Below are positions 7,801 through 17,323 of a DNA stretch of 64,000 nucleotides, piece by piece (the first letter of the stretch is position 1; the number at the start of each line of letters is the position of its first letter). The stretch comes from Campylobacter sp. 2014D-0216 (GTDB taxonomy: Bacteria; Campylobacterota; Campylobacteria; Campylobacterales; Campylobacteraceae): positions 1,364,001 to 1,428,000 of the forward strand of contig NZ_CP063089.1 in assembly GCF_014931215.1 (NCBI RefSeq), read 5' to 3'. The notes beneath the pieces are model-generated. The model ran no database searches. It had not been told where the DNA came from and saw nothing but the letters and a program-made list of their open reading frames with translations. Made by a program: the position numbers and the translations under genes.

Positions 7801-8580
7801 ATGGATTTAACTTTACTTCCTTATATGATTATAGGAATTTTTTCAGGTATAGCTTCAGGGGTTTTTGGTATAGGCGGTGGAATGATCATTGTCCCTTTTA
7901 TGCTTACTTTAGGACTAAGCTCCCACCATGCTGTGGCAATTTCAGTTGCACAGATGATCTTTGCTTCTGTTTTTGGGTCTTATATAAACTATAAAAAGAA
8001 AAATTTAATCTTAAAAGATGGACTTATCATAGGCTTTGGAGGCTTTTTAGGTGCGATGTTTAGCGGGGTATTGCTTTCGTATTTTTCAGATATTACACTC
8101 ACAAGTGTATTTTTATGTGTGAGTATTGTTTTCTTTTTAAAATTTGCTTTTAATCAAAAAAGCACCGTAAGCAACATTCAACACACAAATATTTTAAAAA
8201 ATTTTATTTTATTAGTATGCGGTATGTTTACAGGTATTTTTGCTATTTCTTTGGGTATTGGCGGCGGTCTTTTGATCACCCCAATTTTGGCATATTTTTT
8301 AGGATATGACACCAAAAAAGTAGTTCCTCTTAGCTTATTTTTTGTTATATTTGCTTCCATTTCAGGCATTAGTTCTTTTGTATACAATGATATTATTGAT
8401 GAGGAGGTTTTGCACAATGGAACCTTAGTGGGTGTTAGCTCTATGCTAGGAGTTTATCTTGGTATTAAAATCATGGAAAAACTCAACCTCAATTCTCACC
8501 GCATAGCACTTTTAGGTATTTATACGCTTTCGATTAGCATGACTATTTTTAGTTTACTTAAAAAACTAAATTTATTTTAG
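7801..8580 (+). CDS. TauE/SafE-family membrane permease
   Basis: This 259-residue, very hydrophobic protein has about eight membrane segments. The two halves are internal repeats, each carrying a Gly-rich element: FGIGGGMIIVPF near residue 22 and LGIGGGLLITPI near residue 157. This is the hallmark of the TauE/SafE (DUF81) family of sulfite, sulfoacetate and related anion exporters. The substrate cannot be told. It is a single gene between the pseA operon and flhB, and its stop overlaps the convergent flhB by nine bases. Confidence 0.85.
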   Translation: MDLTLLPYMIIGIFSGIASGVFGIGGGMIIVPFMLTLGLSSHHAVAISVAQMIFASVFGSYINYKKKNLILKDGLIIGFGGFLGAMFSGVLLSYFSDITLTSVFLCVSIVFFLKFAFNQKSTVSNIQHTNILKNFILLVCGMFTGIFAISLGIGGGLLITPILAYFLGYDTKKVVPLSLFFVIFASISGISSFVYNDIIDEEVLHNGTLVGVSSMLGVYLGIKIMEKLNLNSHRIALLGIYTLSISMTIFSLLKKLNLF

Positions 8581-9648
8581 TCTATCGGCAAATTTTTGCC
8601 TATTAGAAGTATAAACAAAACTTAGCACTTCCGCCACTGCTTTAAAAAGCTCTGGCGGGATAAGATCATTAACTTCACAAGCCTTATAAAGCTCTCTTGC
8701 TAAAGGAGGATTTTCATAAATCATTACATTATACTCATATGCCATATCTTTAATACGCAAAGCCAAAAAGTCCACCCCTTTTGCCAAAACCTTTGGCGCA
8801 GCCTCCTTAGAATTATCATAACGCAAGGCAACCGCATAGTGCGTAGGATTGGTGATCACTACATCAGCACTAGCAACATCTTGCACCATTCTACGTCTTG
8901 CTGCTTCCATTTGCAAGCGACGAATTCTACTTTTTACTAAAGGATCCCCTTCGCTTTGTTTAAATTCATCCTTGATTTCTTGCTTACTCATACGTAAATT
9001 TTTAAAGTATTGATACCTTACTAAAAGCACATCTAAAAGACCTATAATCAAAAAAGCTATAATAACAACCGCAGCAAGTATGATAGCCTTATCCCTTAAC
9101 CATAAAAGTTGCGGATAAATCGTATAAAGCTCTACTCTTGGCAACTCTTGCATAAATTGCAATAAAAACACAAACGCTATACCAAAAACAACCCCAACCT
9201 TGAGTATGATTTTTAAAGCATCGATAATTTTCTTTAAAGAAAAAAGATTTTTAAGACCATTAATGGGATTAATTTTATTAAAATTTGGTGTAATAGGTTT
9301 AGTTGTAAAAATAAACCCAAATTGCATTAAGTTTCCAAGCACACCCGCCACCATAATCGTTAAAGTGATAGGTAAAACCATAATAAACATTTCAATAACT
9401 GTTTTTATAATGATTTTTTGTAAGATTTTTATATCTAGCTCAATACCTATAAAACTTTGATAAAACCTGTACAAACCACTAATTCTTTCGCCCATAAAAG
9501 GCAACATAAACAACACCACAAAAACCGCTATAACGAGTACAGCCACAGCGGATGCATCTTGACTTTTTGGGACATTACCCTCATTACGCGCATCTTCTAT
9601 TTTCTTGGACGTGGGCTCTTCTGTTTTTTCTTGATCATCAGCAGCCAT
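8572..9648 (-). CDS. flhB: Flagellar export apparatus protein FlhB
   Basis: FlhB is an inner-membrane part of the flagellar type III export gate and switches substrate from hook to filament proteins. The 358-residue protein has four membrane segments in its first 210 residues and a cytoplasmic tail with the autocleavage motif NPTH at residues 267-270, so the switching reaction is expected to work. In Campylobacter, FlhB and the export gate are also needed for sigma-54 (FlgSR/RpoN) flagellar gene activation. Start MAADDQEKTEEPTSKK matches the family. The gene follows two chemoreceptor genes on the same strand, separated from them by a terminator. Confidence 0.96.
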   Translation of the reverse strand: MAADDQEKTEEPTSKKIEDARNEGNVPKSQDASAVAVLVIAVFVVLFMLPFMGERISGLYRFYQSFIGIELDIKILQKIIIKTVIEMFIMVLPITLTIMVAGVLGNLMQFGFIFTTKPITPNFNKINPINGLKNLFSLKKIIDALKIILKVGVVFGIAFVFLLQFMQELPRVELYTIYPQLLWLRDKAIILAAVVIIAFLIIGLLDVLLVRYQYFKNLRMSKQEIKDEFKQSEGDPLVKSRIRRLQMEAARRRMVQDVASADVVITNPTHYAVALRYDNSKEAAPKVLAKGVDFLALRIKDMAYEYNVMIYENPPLARELYKACEVNDLIPPELFKAVAEVLSFVYTSNRQKFADRLK

Positions 9649-9686
9649 AAAAAAACCTTATAAGAATTTAAAGCAAGATTATATCA

Positions 9687-9725
9687 TTTAATCCAAGTAT
9701 CTACAAATTTCACACTTGGATTAAA
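9687..9725 (-). terminator. Terminator after first chemoreceptor gene
   Basis: The arms TTTAATCCAAGT (9687-9698) and ACTTGGATTAAA (9714-9725) are a perfect 12-base inverted repeat just downstream of the stop of the 9739-11829 gene, before flhB. Confidence 0.7.
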
Positions 9726-9738
9726 ATTATTTTAACGA

Positions 9739-11829
9739 TTAAAATCTTTTCTTTCTAGCATCTTCTAAGATATCATTAGCTATCTTATTAACATTATCAG
9801 ATATAGCTGCACTATCTTTAGCTATTTTTAGATTTTCTTGTGTTACGCTATCAATTTGAGCCACAGCATCATTAATTTGAGTAATACCTGTAGTTTGTTC
9901 TTTAATACTTTCACCCATTTCATTGATAGATTGAACTAAGATATTTGTGTTAGCTTCAATTTCACCCAAAGACTTTTGAGTTCTTTCAGCTAGATTTCTA
10001 ACTTCATCTGCAACAACAGCAAATCCTCTACCATGTTCACCAGCACGTGCAGCTTCAATAGCAGCATTTAATGCAAGTAGGTTAATTTGATCTGCAATAT
10101 CTCCAATAATAGAAGTAACATTTTTAATCTCTTCACTTTGAGCAATTACTTCACTAGTTTTATGCGAAACATTTTGCATAGAAGAAGTAATCTCTTCTAG
10201 TGCTGCTGCTGTTTCTTCTAAAGAAGAAGCTTGAGAAGATGAAGAATCAGTTAGGTTTTTAACCGCACTTTGTAATTTACCACTTTCATCTGCTAATAAA
10301 GAAGCAAATTCAGATGATTGTCTTAACATAGCTACAATTTCTTGACCTAATACATTTGTGGTTACTTCAACTCCACCTTTAGCATTTTTAACTTCAGTAG
10401 TAAAGTCTAATGCTTTATAGCTATCAAATACTCTATTAATTTCATTCATATTAGAACCTACTTTTTGTTCTAATACATTAAGCATTTCATTTAAAACATT
10501 TTTTAATTCTATAAGCTGAGGATTAGCAGGAATTGCAGTAATTCTTGCTGTTAGATTACCACTTTCTATTTCTTTGGCTGTATCTACTGATTGTTCTACT
10601 GCTTTAGCATCTTGTTCTAATGCATTTTTAGTTTTAGTGATGTTTTCATTAATGGCTTTAGCCATAATGCTTAATTCATCATTAGTTTTAGTGTCTTTAC
10701 TTAAAATGGTATCTTTAGTTTCGTGATTGATAAATTTAAAGAAATGTAAAAGATTGTTTTGTAGATTTACAATTCTTGAGCTAACTGCTTTATTGATGTA
10801 AATGAATACTACTATAATTATAATCAATGTAATTAAAAAAGATATAGCTATGACTATTCCTATTAGATTTACAATTGGCTTTTCAATTGAATTAATTGGT
10901 GCCATAGTTACGATAGACCATGCATCTTTTGAATTATCCCAAAGATTAAAAGTAGTTATCGCTGCCCTATTTTTCTTCCCATCTCTTGCACGGGTAAAAT
11001 CAAAAACAGTGTTGGTTCTATTTTGCTGTAATTGAATTAGCGTTTTTGCGCTAGGATGAGGATTAACTACTGAAATATTTTTTCCGGTAAATTTAGATAT
11101 AGGGCTAACTGCGATAAGTCCATTTTCTCCAAGTAATAATCTTTGATCATCTTTAAAAATACTTCTTTGAGGATCTGTAAGCTCATCTCTAAAATGCGCC
11201 AAACTTCCTAAAGCTCCAATAACTCCCACAACCCTATTATTTTTAATAATCGGAATAGCAATATTATATGCAAAATTTTCTTTTCCATTAATATTAAAAA
11301 TTTGTGGTTTACCTATAGCTTCTTGTTTTGTTGCTATGGCATCTTTAATACTTGGATCATTTAAAAATTCATCATATGCTTGTATAAGCTCTACACCACC
11401 TTTATTTTTTAAAGATGTATCATGAAGCAATATAAAATTTTTATTTTGCTTTGTAACTAATTTTGGATTAATGTTTTCAAGCCCTAAGCCATCAACAAAA
11501 TACACATACATATATGCTATTTTATCATTTGAATCAAGCACTCCTCTTAAAATTCTCTCAATTTTATTTTCATCTATGTTATATGTATTATAGAAATTAT
11601 CTTTTACAATACCCTCAATACCTGATAATGTAGAATACACACTTTCTGTTGTTCCTCGAACTATATTTGCATATCTATAGGAATTAATTTGAAGAATTTT
11701 ATCAGCCTCTTTGTGTAAAATATTTGAAGCTTGAATAGAAAAAAATCCCGCTAAAATTACAATACCCAATACCACTATGGAAATCACAACTGCGATTATT
11801 TTTGTTCTTATTTTTAAATTTTTAAGCAT
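9739..11829 (-). CDS. Methyl-accepting chemotaxis protein (receptor 1)
   Basis: This 696-residue transmembrane chemoreceptor has a membrane segment at about 10-29, a periplasmic domain of roughly 290 residues of Cache/PDC type ([30 protein letters not shown]), a second membrane segment near 325-345, a HAMP-like linker, and a cytoplasmic signalling hairpin containing [20 protein letters not shown]. The hairpin passes attractant signals to CheA/CheW, whose genes are at 51451-54280. The last about 250 residues are almost the same as in the neighbouring receptor, while the sensor domains are unrelated in detail. The ligand is unknown. AAGGAGG precedes the ATG. Confidence 0.92.
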   Translation of the reverse strand: MLKNLKIRTKIIAVVISIVVLGIVILAGFFSIQASNILHKEADKILQINSYRYANIVRGTTESVYSTLSGIEGIVKDNFYNTYNIDENKIERILRGVLDSNDKIAYMYVYFVDGLGLENINPKLVTKQNKNFILLHDTSLKNKGGVELIQAYDEFLNDPSIKDAIATKQEAIGKPQIFNINGKENFAYNIAIPIIKNNRVVGVIGALGSLAHFRDELTDPQRSIFKDDQRLLLGENGLIAVSPISKFTGKNISVVNPHPSAKTLIQLQQNRTNTVFDFTRARDGKKNRAAITTFNLWDNSKDAWSIVTMAPINSIEKPIVNLIGIVIAISFLITLIIIIVVFIYINKAVSSRIVNLQNNLLHFFKFINHETKDTILSKDTKTNDELSIMAKAINENITKTKNALEQDAKAVEQSVDTAKEIESGNLTARITAIPANPQLIELKNVLNEMLNVLEQKVGSNMNEINRVFDSYKALDFTTEVKNAKGGVEVTTNVLGQEIVAMLRQSSEFASLLADESGKLQSAVKNLTDSSSSQASSLEETAAALEEITSSMQNVSHKTSEVIAQSEEIKNVTSIIGDIADQINLLALNAAIEAARAGEHGRGFAVVADEVRNLAERTQKSLGEIEANTNILVQSINEMGESIKEQTTGITQINDAVAQIDSVTQENLKIAKDSAAISDNVNKIANDILEDARKKRF
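9747..10491 (-). repeat. 745-base signalling-domain repeat (copy A)
   Basis: This block matches 11973-12717 at a constant offset of 2226 bases. By eye I see differences only at 9861, 9862 and 9865 (an Ala/Thr codon and a silent change). It ends abruptly at the linker upstream of the hairpin. Confidence 0.92.
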
Positions 11830-11932
11830 AACGCCTCCTTGATTTATATTATTATTAAAATAATTTTTTATTTTTATAAAAATATCTTACCCGACTTATT
11901 AAATCATAACTTTAATACAATTTCTATATAAA

Positions 11933-11956
11933 AATAGGGCTATGATAAACCCTATT
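11933..11956 (-). terminator. Terminator after second chemoreceptor gene
   Basis: AATAGGG (11933-11939) pairs with CCCTATT (11950-11956). On the minus strand the hairpin is followed by a T-run. It lies between the two receptor genes, so they are probably transcribed separately. Confidence 0.65.
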
Positions 11957-11964
11957 CTTAATAA

Positions 11965-13950
11965 TTAAAACTTTTTCTTTCTAGCATCTTCTAAGATATC
12001 ATTAGCTATCTTATTAACATTATCAGATATAGCTGCACTATCTTTAGCTATTTTTAGATTTTCTTGTGTTACGCTATCAATTTGAGTTACGGCATCATTA
12101 ATTTGAGTAATACCTGTAGTTTGTTCTTTAATACTTTCACCCATTTCATTGATAGATTGAACTAAGATATTTGTGTTAGCTTCAATTTCACCCAAAGACT
12201 TTTGAGTTCTTTCAGCTAGATTTCTAACTTCATCTGCAACAACAGCAAATCCTCTACCATGTTCACCAGCACGTGCAGCTTCAATAGCAGCATTTAATGC
12301 AAGTAGGTTAATTTGATCTGCAATATCTCCAATAATAGAAGTAACATTTTTAATCTCTTCACTTTGAGCAATTACTTCACTAGTTTTATGCGAAACATTT
12401 TGCATAGAAGAAGTAATCTCTTCTAGTGCTGCTGCTGTTTCTTCTAAAGAAGAAGCTTGAGAAGATGAAGAATCAGTTAGGTTTTTAACCGCACTTTGTA
12501 ATTTACCACTTTCATCTGCTAATAAAGAAGCAAATTCAGATGATTGTCTTAACATAGCTACAATTTCTTGACCTAATACATTTGTGGTTACTTCAACTCC
12601 ACCTTTAGCATTTTTAACTTCAGTAGTAAAGTCTAATGCTTTATAGCTATCAAATACTCTATTAATTTCATTCATATTAGAACCTACTTTTTGTTCTAAT
12701 ACATTAAGCATTTCATTGATGTAGTTTTTAAGTTCAAGTAATTGTGGGTTGCTAGGAATTGCAGTAATTCTTGCTGTTAGATTACCACTTTCAACTTCTC
12801 TTACTGCTTCTACTGATTGTTCTACTGCTTTAGCATCTTGTTCTAATGCATTTTTAGTTTTAGTGATGTTTTCATTAATGGCTTTAGCCATAGCACCAAG
12901 TTCATCATTGCTTTTTACATCAATCATAGCTGAATCTTTAGTTTTATGATTGATAAAATCAAAGAAAGAGTTAAGGCCGGCAGTAATTACCGCAATAGGT
13001 TTTAAATTTCTAGTGATTACAATTCTCACTAAAATCAATGAAAATACAATCGCAATAATAGCAATAACCACTTGCTGAAATAAAACCTTATTGACCATAT
13101 CAGTATAAACTAACTCATCAGTAATAGAACACACCATATATTTAGGATTTAAGGCTTGATTACATGTTACTACTTGAGTTTTACCATTACCATCTTTAGC
13201 ATAAAACAAAGTTTTTTCTTTGGTTAGATCAATTAAACTTGGATTTGATTTAACTGCATTTGCAATATTTGTGCTTAGATCATTTTTAGTAAGCATTCTT
13301 CCTTCATCTTCATGAAAAATTATCATTCCCTCTTTATCATAAACCGCAGCATAAGAACTTTGAGAGTCTCCTATAGCTAAAACATCTTTGGAAAATGTTT
13401 TAAGGTTATAATCTCCACCAACTACACCTATAAACTTTCCATTTGCATACACAGGAATTGCATAAGTAATACCCATCTCTCCCGTTGTAATCGATTTATA
13501 TGGATCAGTTGTGATAAATCCACCAGCTGCTTTAGCTTCTTTATACCAACCTCTATTTTTAGTATCATAACCTTTTGATAAATCAAGTATTTCACCATCA
13601 GACTGATAATTCTTTCCACTATCTTCAAATCCTATATAAACAAGCTCAAATCCTGATGTTTTTGCTGCCAATTTAAGAATATGCATTATTTCTTCAGTTG
13701 GCATATTTAAATTTGTAGAAAATTGTTCTGCTAAAGACTCTATTGCCATTCTTTTAGTATTTCCATAAAAATCATACAATGCGTTTGCATCTGTCATATT
13801 TTTTACTTGAATTTCATTTAACAGATCAAAAGTATCATTTTTGGAATTAAAATAACTAACCGTATTAATCACGACAACGATTAAAACCATACACACACAC
13901 ATCACCCAAATAAGCTTTGAGGATAAACTCTTTGAAATTGAAAAATTCAT
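11965..13950 (-). CDS. Methyl-accepting chemotaxis protein with dCache-type sensor (receptor 2)
   Basis: This 661-residue chemoreceptor has a membrane segment at about 12-34, a periplasmic dCache_1 sensor, a second membrane segment near 295-320, and the shared signalling hairpin. The sensor contains [15 protein letters not shown] and GVVGGDYN, which follows the Arg-Trp-Tyr...Tyr...Asp pattern of amino-acid-binding dCache domains. An amino-acid or related ligand is therefore likely, as for some C. jejuni Tlp receptors (inference). The start [15 protein letters not shown] fits a membrane-anchored receptor. A TATAAT box lies 37 bases upstream, and the gene has its own terminator. Confidence 0.92.
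   Translation of the reverse strand: MNFSISKSLSSKLIWVMCVCMVLIVVVINTVSYFNSKNDTFDLLNEIQVKNMTDANALYDFYGNTKRMAIESLAEQFSTNLNMPTEEIMHILKLAAKTSGFELVYIGFEDSGKNYQSDGEILDLSKGYDTKNRGWYKEAKAAGGFITTDPYKSITTGEMGITYAIPVYANGKFIGVVGGDYNLKTFSKDVLAIGDSQSSYAAVYDKEGMIIFHEDEGRMLTKNDLSTNIANAVKSNPSLIDLTKEKTLFYAKDGNGKTQVVTCNQALNPKYMVCSITDELVYTDMVNKVLFQQVVIAIIAIVFSLILVRIVITRNLKPIAVITAGLNSFFDFINHKTKDSAMIDVKSNDELGAMAKAINENITKTKNALEQDAKAVEQSVEAVREVESGNLTARITAIPSNPQLLELKNYINEMLNVLEQKVGSNMNEINRVFDSYKALDFTTEVKNAKGGVEVTTNVLGQEIVAMLRQSSEFASLLADESGKLQSAVKNLTDSSSSQASSLEETAAALEEITSSMQNVSHKTSEVIAQSEEIKNVTSIIGDIADQINLLALNAAIEAARAGEHGRGFAVVADEVRNLAERTQKSLGEIEANTNILVQSINEMGESIKEQTTGITQINDAVTQIDSVTQENLKIAKDSAAISDNVNKIANDILEDARKKKF
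11973..12717 (-). repeat. 745-base signalling-domain repeat (copy B)
   Basis: This is the partner of 9747-10491, in direct orientation. The repeat covers the 3' third of each receptor gene. Unequal crossing-over between the copies would leave a single chimeric receptor. Confidence 0.92.
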
Positions 13951-13986
13951 AATAAATTCCTTTAAGTAGTTTTTGATATACAGTCA

Positions 13987-13992
13987 ATTATA
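13987..13992 (-). promoter_or_regulatory. -10 box for receptor 2
   Basis: A perfect TATAAT reads on the minus strand 37 bases upstream of the ATG at 13950. The rest of 13951-14194 holds the ahpC terminator and no other recognisable feature. Confidence 0.5.
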
Positions 13993-14163
13993 GTGCCACT
14001 AATACAACAAAGATAACAAGTTAATTAATAGAACACAATGAAAAATAAACAAATAAGATATTAAATATCCTATTTATAGGATGTACAATAAATTATTAAA
14101 AAATAAAAATTATTAATAGAAATAAAAAATTATTGTAGTTTTGTAACAAGATATTGCAGAAAA

Positions 14164-14188
14164 AGCTGAAAGAGATATTCTTTCAGCT
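14164..14188 (-). terminator. ahpC terminator
   Basis: AGCTGAAAGA (14164-14173) and TCTTTCAGCT (14179-14188) form a 10-base stem with a five-base loop, followed on the minus strand by TTTTT. Confidence 0.85.
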
Positions 14189-14194
14189 AGTAAA

Positions 14195-14791
14195 TTATAG
14201 TTTGCCTTCGTTTTTGCTTAGATAATCTGCAACACCTTTAGGGTCTGCTTTCATACCTTCATCGCCTTTATTCCAACCCGCAGGACAAACTTCACCATGT
14301 TCATTAGTAAATAACATAGTATCAACCATTCTGATCATTTCATCAATATTTCTTCCAAGTGGCAAATCATTAATCACTGCATGGCGGATTGTTCCATCAG
14401 CATCAAGCAAGAAAGATCCTCTTAAAGCTACTGCTTCTTCAAATAATACATCAAAATTTCTAGCAATTTGTTTTGTTAAATCAGCTACTAAAGGGAATTT
14501 AACTTGACCTATACCACCTTGATTTACTGGCATATTTTTCCATGCAAAGTGAGAGAATTCATTATCGCAAGATACGCCGATCACTTCAATACCTCTATCT
14601 TTAAAATCTTGATATCTTTTATCAAAAGCAATAATCTCAGATGGGCAAACAAAAGTAAAATCTTTTGGATAGAAAAAGACCACTGCACCTTTTGGACCTA
14701 TATTTTTATAAAGATTAAAATCTCCAACTATTTCATTATTTCCTAGTACAGCTGGTGCTGTAAAATCAATAGCTTTTTTAGTAACTATCAT
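14195..14791 (-). CDS. ahpC: Alkyl hydroperoxide reductase / typical 2-Cys peroxiredoxin
   Basis: AhpC reduces hydrogen peroxide, organic hydroperoxides and peroxynitrite in the cytoplasm. The 198-residue protein has the peroxidatic site DFTFVCPSE (Cys49) and the resolving Cys169 in EVCPAGW, so both cysteines are present. Campylobacter has no ahpF next to it; thioredoxin-type donors are assumed. It is divergent from fdxA across a 184-base gap with an inverted repeat. In C. jejuni this gene pair responds to iron and PerR/Fur control, and the same layout here supports similar regulation. Confidence 0.95.
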   Translation of the reverse strand: MIVTKKAIDFTAPAVLGNNEIVGDFNLYKNIGPKGAVVFFYPKDFTFVCPSEIIAFDKRYQDFKDRGIEVIGVSCDNEFSHFAWKNMPVNQGGIGQVKFPLVADLTKQIARNFDVLFEEAVALRGSFLLDADGTIRHAVINDLPLGRNIDEMIRMVDTMLFTNEHGEVCPAGWNKGDEGMKADPKGVADYLSKNEGKL

Positions 14792-14829
14792 ATTCTTTCT
14801 CCTAATTAATAAATTTTATTTGTAAGAAA

Positions 14830-14835
14830 ATAATA
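14830..14835 (-). promoter_or_regulatory. Possible -10 box for ahpC
   Basis: TATTAT reads on the minus strand 39 bases upstream of the ahpC ATG. The region is so AT-rich that this is only suggestive. Confidence 0.35.
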
Positions 14836-14891
14836 TCATTTATAAATTTAAAAACATATTAATTGTGTAAAATTATCCAGAAACTATTTTT

Positions 14892-14942
14892 ATTATCAAA
14901 ATTAAGCGATTTTAAGAATAAAATTAACACAATTTTGATAAT
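14892..14942. promoter_or_regulatory. Inverted repeat, candidate PerR/Fur-type operator between ahpC and fdxA
   Basis: ATTATCAAAATT at 14892-14903 is repeated in reverse complement as AATTTTGATAAT at 14931-14942, with 27 bases between. The right arm abuts a probable fdxA -10 (TACATT, 14945-14950). The 13-base sequence ATTATCAAAATTA also overlaps the -10 box of the DUF4198 gene at 30285-30297, which suggests a shared metal or peroxide regulator. Repressor identity is inferred. Confidence 0.5.
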
Positions 14943-14975
14943 CTTACATTAAATATTAAAATTAAGGAGTAAAAA

Positions 14976-15260
14976 ATGGCAGTTAAAATTACTGATATTT
15001 GTATAGCATGTGGTTCTTGTATAGATGAATGCCCAGTAAGTGCGATCGTTGATGATGCAAACAATCCAGAGGGTGAAGATAGATATTATGTTTATGCTGA
15101 TAAATGTGTAGAATGTGTAGGTCACAATGATCAACCAGCCTGTGCAAGCGCATGTCCAACTGATGGTTGTATTGTGTGGAGTGAAGTTGCTAGCGGACAA
15201 CCAAGCCGTGACAGTATCGGAAGCGACTTAAGAGATGGATCAACTCCAGTATTTGCTTAA
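14976..15260 (+). CDS. fdxA: 2[4Fe-4S] ferredoxin
   Basis: This 94-residue ferredoxin has two cluster motifs, CIACGSCIDECP (from residue 10) and CVECVGHNDQPACASACP, the second with the short insertion typical of Allochromatium-type ferredoxins. It transfers low-potential electrons in the cytoplasm. An AAGGAG ribosome site precedes the ATG. It is divergent from ahpC, as in C. jejuni where fdxA is iron induced and linked to oxidative stress tolerance. It is monocistronic, with a strong terminator downstream. Confidence 0.94.
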   Translation: MAVKITDICIACGSCIDECPVSAIVDDANNPEGEDRYYVYADKCVECVGHNDQPACASACPTDGCIVWSEVASGQPSRDSIGSDLRDGSTPVFA

Positions 15261-15272
15261 TCTATATTTTAT

Positions 15273-15298
15273 GTAAGTATCTTTTTTAAGATACTTAC
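15273..15298 (+). terminator. fdxA terminator
   Basis: GTAAGTATCTT and AAGATACTTAC form a perfect 11-base stem with a TTTT loop, starting 13 bases after the fdxA stop. Confidence 0.85.
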
Positions 15299-15345
15299 AA
15301 CTTCTTTTATAAACACTAAATTTTATATAATTTTAAAGCATTTTT

Positions 15346-15354
15346 TGATATAAT
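15346..15354 (+). promoter_or_regulatory. Extended -10 promoter for ndk operon
   Basis: TGATATAAT (TGn plus TATAAT) lies 46 bases before the TTG start of ndk and after a T-run. It is the best promoter match in this area. Confidence 0.65.
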
Positions 15355-15400
15355 TAGCTCTTTTATAAACATAAAACTTATTAAAATTAAGGGGACGATT

Positions 15401-15814
15401 TTGGAAAAAACACTTTCTATTATTAAACCTGATGCGGTAAAAAAAGGCGTTATTGGTCAAATTTTATCACGCTTTGAAAACAATGGTCTAAGAATAGCAG
15501 CAACAAAAAAAGTGCAACTTTCAGAAAAAGAAGCACAAGAATTTTATGCAGTTCATAAAGAAAGACCATTTTTTAAAGATTTAGTAGAATTTATGATCAG
15601 TGGTCCGGTTGTGGTTTCTGTTTTAGAAGGCGAAAATGCTGTATTAAAAAACAGAGAATTAATGGGTGCTACAAATCCAAAAGAAGCGGCTCCTGGTACT
15701 ATTAGAGCAGACTTTGCAGATAGTATTGATGCAAACGCGGTTCATGGAAGCGATAGCTTAGAAAATGCTAAAATTGAAATAGAATTTTTCTTTTCAAAAA
15801 CTGAAATTTTATAA
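15401..15814 (+). CDS. ndk: Nucleoside diphosphate kinase
   Basis: Ndk balances nucleoside triphosphate pools by a ping-pong phosphate transfer through a phosphohistidine. The 137-residue protein has the family start [13 protein letters not shown] and the active site NAVHGSDS with His115. The start codon is TTG with a GGGGA ribosome site. The stop overlaps the next ATG by one base (TAATG), beginning an operon with a YceD-like gene, rpmF, plsX and fabH. Confidence 0.96.
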   Translation: MEKTLSIIKPDAVKKGVIGQILSRFENNGLRIAATKKVQLSEKEAQEFYAVHKERPFFKDLVEFMISGPVVVSVLEGENAVLKNRELMGATNPKEAAPGTIRADFADSIDANAVHGSDSLENAKIEIEFFFSKTEIL

Positions 15815-16167
15815 TGAAAATCGCATTTGCAAAACTCAGCTCTGTGGCTTATCCTTTTAAACTAGATCTTGATAATATAGTTTTTGAAGGAACCATCAAA
15901 AAAGCCAATCCAAAACTAGCAAAAATAGAAGCTAATTTTAAAGGATTTGCTTATAGAAATTGCGATCGATGTGGCGATGAAATGGAGCTTGAAATCGATC
16001 AAAACATTGAGCTTTTTGCAAGTGATGGAATTTTTAAAGATGAAAATAACACTTTAAGCGACACGATGGAATTTTTTGATTCGCATATTGATTTAATAGA
16101 ACTTGCTACTAGCGAGTTACAATCTTATTTGAGTGATTATTTTTATTGTAATAAATGTTCAAATTAA
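15814..16167 (+). CDS. YceD/DUF177-family protein
   Basis: This 117-residue protein has two cysteine pairs, CDRCGDE near residue 50 and CNKCSN at the C-terminus, which could bind a metal. DUF177 (YceD) genes almost always lie directly before rpmF, as here, and the family is linked to 23S rRNA/50S assembly in other organisms. No signal peptide or membrane segment is seen. Translation is coupled to ndk through TAATG. Confidence 0.75.
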   Translation: MKIAFAKLSSVAYPFKLDLDNIVFEGTIKKANPKLAKIEANFKGFAYRNCDRCGDEMELEIDQNIELFASDGIFKDENNTLSDTMEFFDSHIDLIELATSELQSYLSDYFYCNKCSN

Positions 16168-16181
16168 TAAAGGAGTAAAAA

Positions 16182-16328
16182 ATGGCAGTACCTAAGAGAA
16201 GAGTGAGCAAAACTCGTGCAGCAAAACGCAGAACTCATTACAAAGTTACCTTACCTATGCCTATTAAAGACAAAGATGGTAGCTACAAAATGCCTCATCG
16301 TGTAAATCCAGTAACTAAGGAATACTAA
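16182..16328 (+). CDS. rpmF: 50S ribosomal protein L32
   Basis: This 48-residue basic protein starts [19 protein letters not shown], the standard L32 opening, after an AGGAG site. It lacks the zinc-binding cysteines of C+ L32 proteins, like other Campylobacter versions as far as I recall. It lies between the DUF177 gene and plsX, a very common bacterial order. Confidence 0.96.
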   Translation: MAVPKRRVSKTRAAKRRTHYKVTLPMPIKDKDGSYKMPHRVNPVTKEY

Positions 16329-16333
16329 AAACG

Positions 16334-17323
16334 ATGACAAGCATTGCTATTGATGCAATGGGTGGAGATTTTGGGGAAAAACCTATCATAGAAGGCGTAA
16401 TTCAAGCTCTAAGAGAAAGAGAATTTAAAGCCATCTTAGTGGGAGATCCTCAAAAACTTGAAACCTTAATCCCTCAAGATTTAAAATCATACATAGAATA
16501 CGAAGAAGCTTTTGATGTATTTGCCATGGAAGAAAATTCCACAGATGCATTAAAAAGAAAAGATAGTACTATTTATAAAGCCATAGATTTAGTAAAAAAT
16601 CAAAAGGCAAAAGCTGTAGTTTCTGCTGGACATAGTGGCGCTACGATGAGTTTAGCTACATTAAGACTAGGTAGATTGGCAAACATTGCTAGACCAGCAA
16701 TTGCAACTTTAATGCCAAATATTCATTCAAGAACACTTGTCTTAGATGTGGGTGCAAATGTAGATTGCAAAAGTGAGCATTTATTCCAATTTGCCATTAT
16801 GGGTGAGGCTTATGCGAAAGAAATTCTAAATATAGCTAAACCTAGAGTTGCATTACTTTCAAATGGTGAAGAAGAATGCAAAGGCAATGAACTTACTAAA
16901 GAAACTCACCAACTTTTAAAACAACTTCCAAATTTTGTAGGAAATGCTGAAGGTAGAGATATCTTTAATGGTACTATTGATGTATTAGTATGTGATGGTT
17001 TTAACGGAAATATTTTGCTAAAAACAGGCGAGGGAGTTGCAAGTGTTATTACCAAACTTTTAAAGCAGGAAATTCAAAAATCATTTTTAGCTAAACTTGG
17101 CTACCTTTTAGCAAAGCCAGCTTTTAACGAGCTAAAAACACATATTGATTATGAAGAGTATGGCGGAGCACCGCTTTTGGGCGTTAAAGAATGTGTTATC
17201 ATTAGCCATGGTAAAAGTGGACCAAAAGCTATTAAAAATGCAATTTTTCAAGCATTAAATTTCACACAATCAAATATAAATCAAACCATAGAAAAAGAAC
17301 TTTCTAATTATGAAATCAACTAA
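16334..17323 (+). CDS. plsX: Phosphate acyltransferase PlsX
   Basis: PlsX converts acyl-ACP to acyl-phosphate, the donor used by PlsY in phospholipid synthesis. The 329-residue protein has the family start [18 protein letters not shown] and the motifs SAGHSGATM (near 98) and [10 protein letters not shown] (near 138). It follows rpmF after five bases and overlaps fabH by 14 bases, so phospholipid and fatty acid synthesis start together from the ndk promoter or an internal one. Confidence 0.96.
   Translation: MTSIAIDAMGGDFGEKPIIEGVIQALREREFKAILVGDPQKLETLIPQDLKSYIEYEEAFDVFAMEENSTDALKRKDSTIYKAIDLVKNQKAKAVVSAGHSGATMSLATLRLGRLANIARPAIATLMPNIHSRTLVLDVGANVDCKSEHLFQFAIMGEAYAKEILNIAKPRVALLSNGEEECKGNELTKETHQLLKQLPNFVGNAEGRDIFNGTIDVLVCDGFNGNILLKTGEGVASVITKLLKQEIQKSFLAKLGYLLAKPAFNELKTHIDYEEYGGAPLLGVKECVIISHGKSGPKAIKNAIFQALNFTQSNINQTIEKELSNYEIN

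Noticed and set aside
7767..7994. 75-codon frame at the start of the TauE/SafE gene
   Set aside because: It is an out-of-frame shadow; the 7801 frame has strong family motifs.
9747..12717. Long repeat as a sign of assembly error or a mobile element
   Set aside because: Each copy is joined to its own different sensor domain with complete reading frames, promoters and terminators; no transposase or terminal repeats are present.
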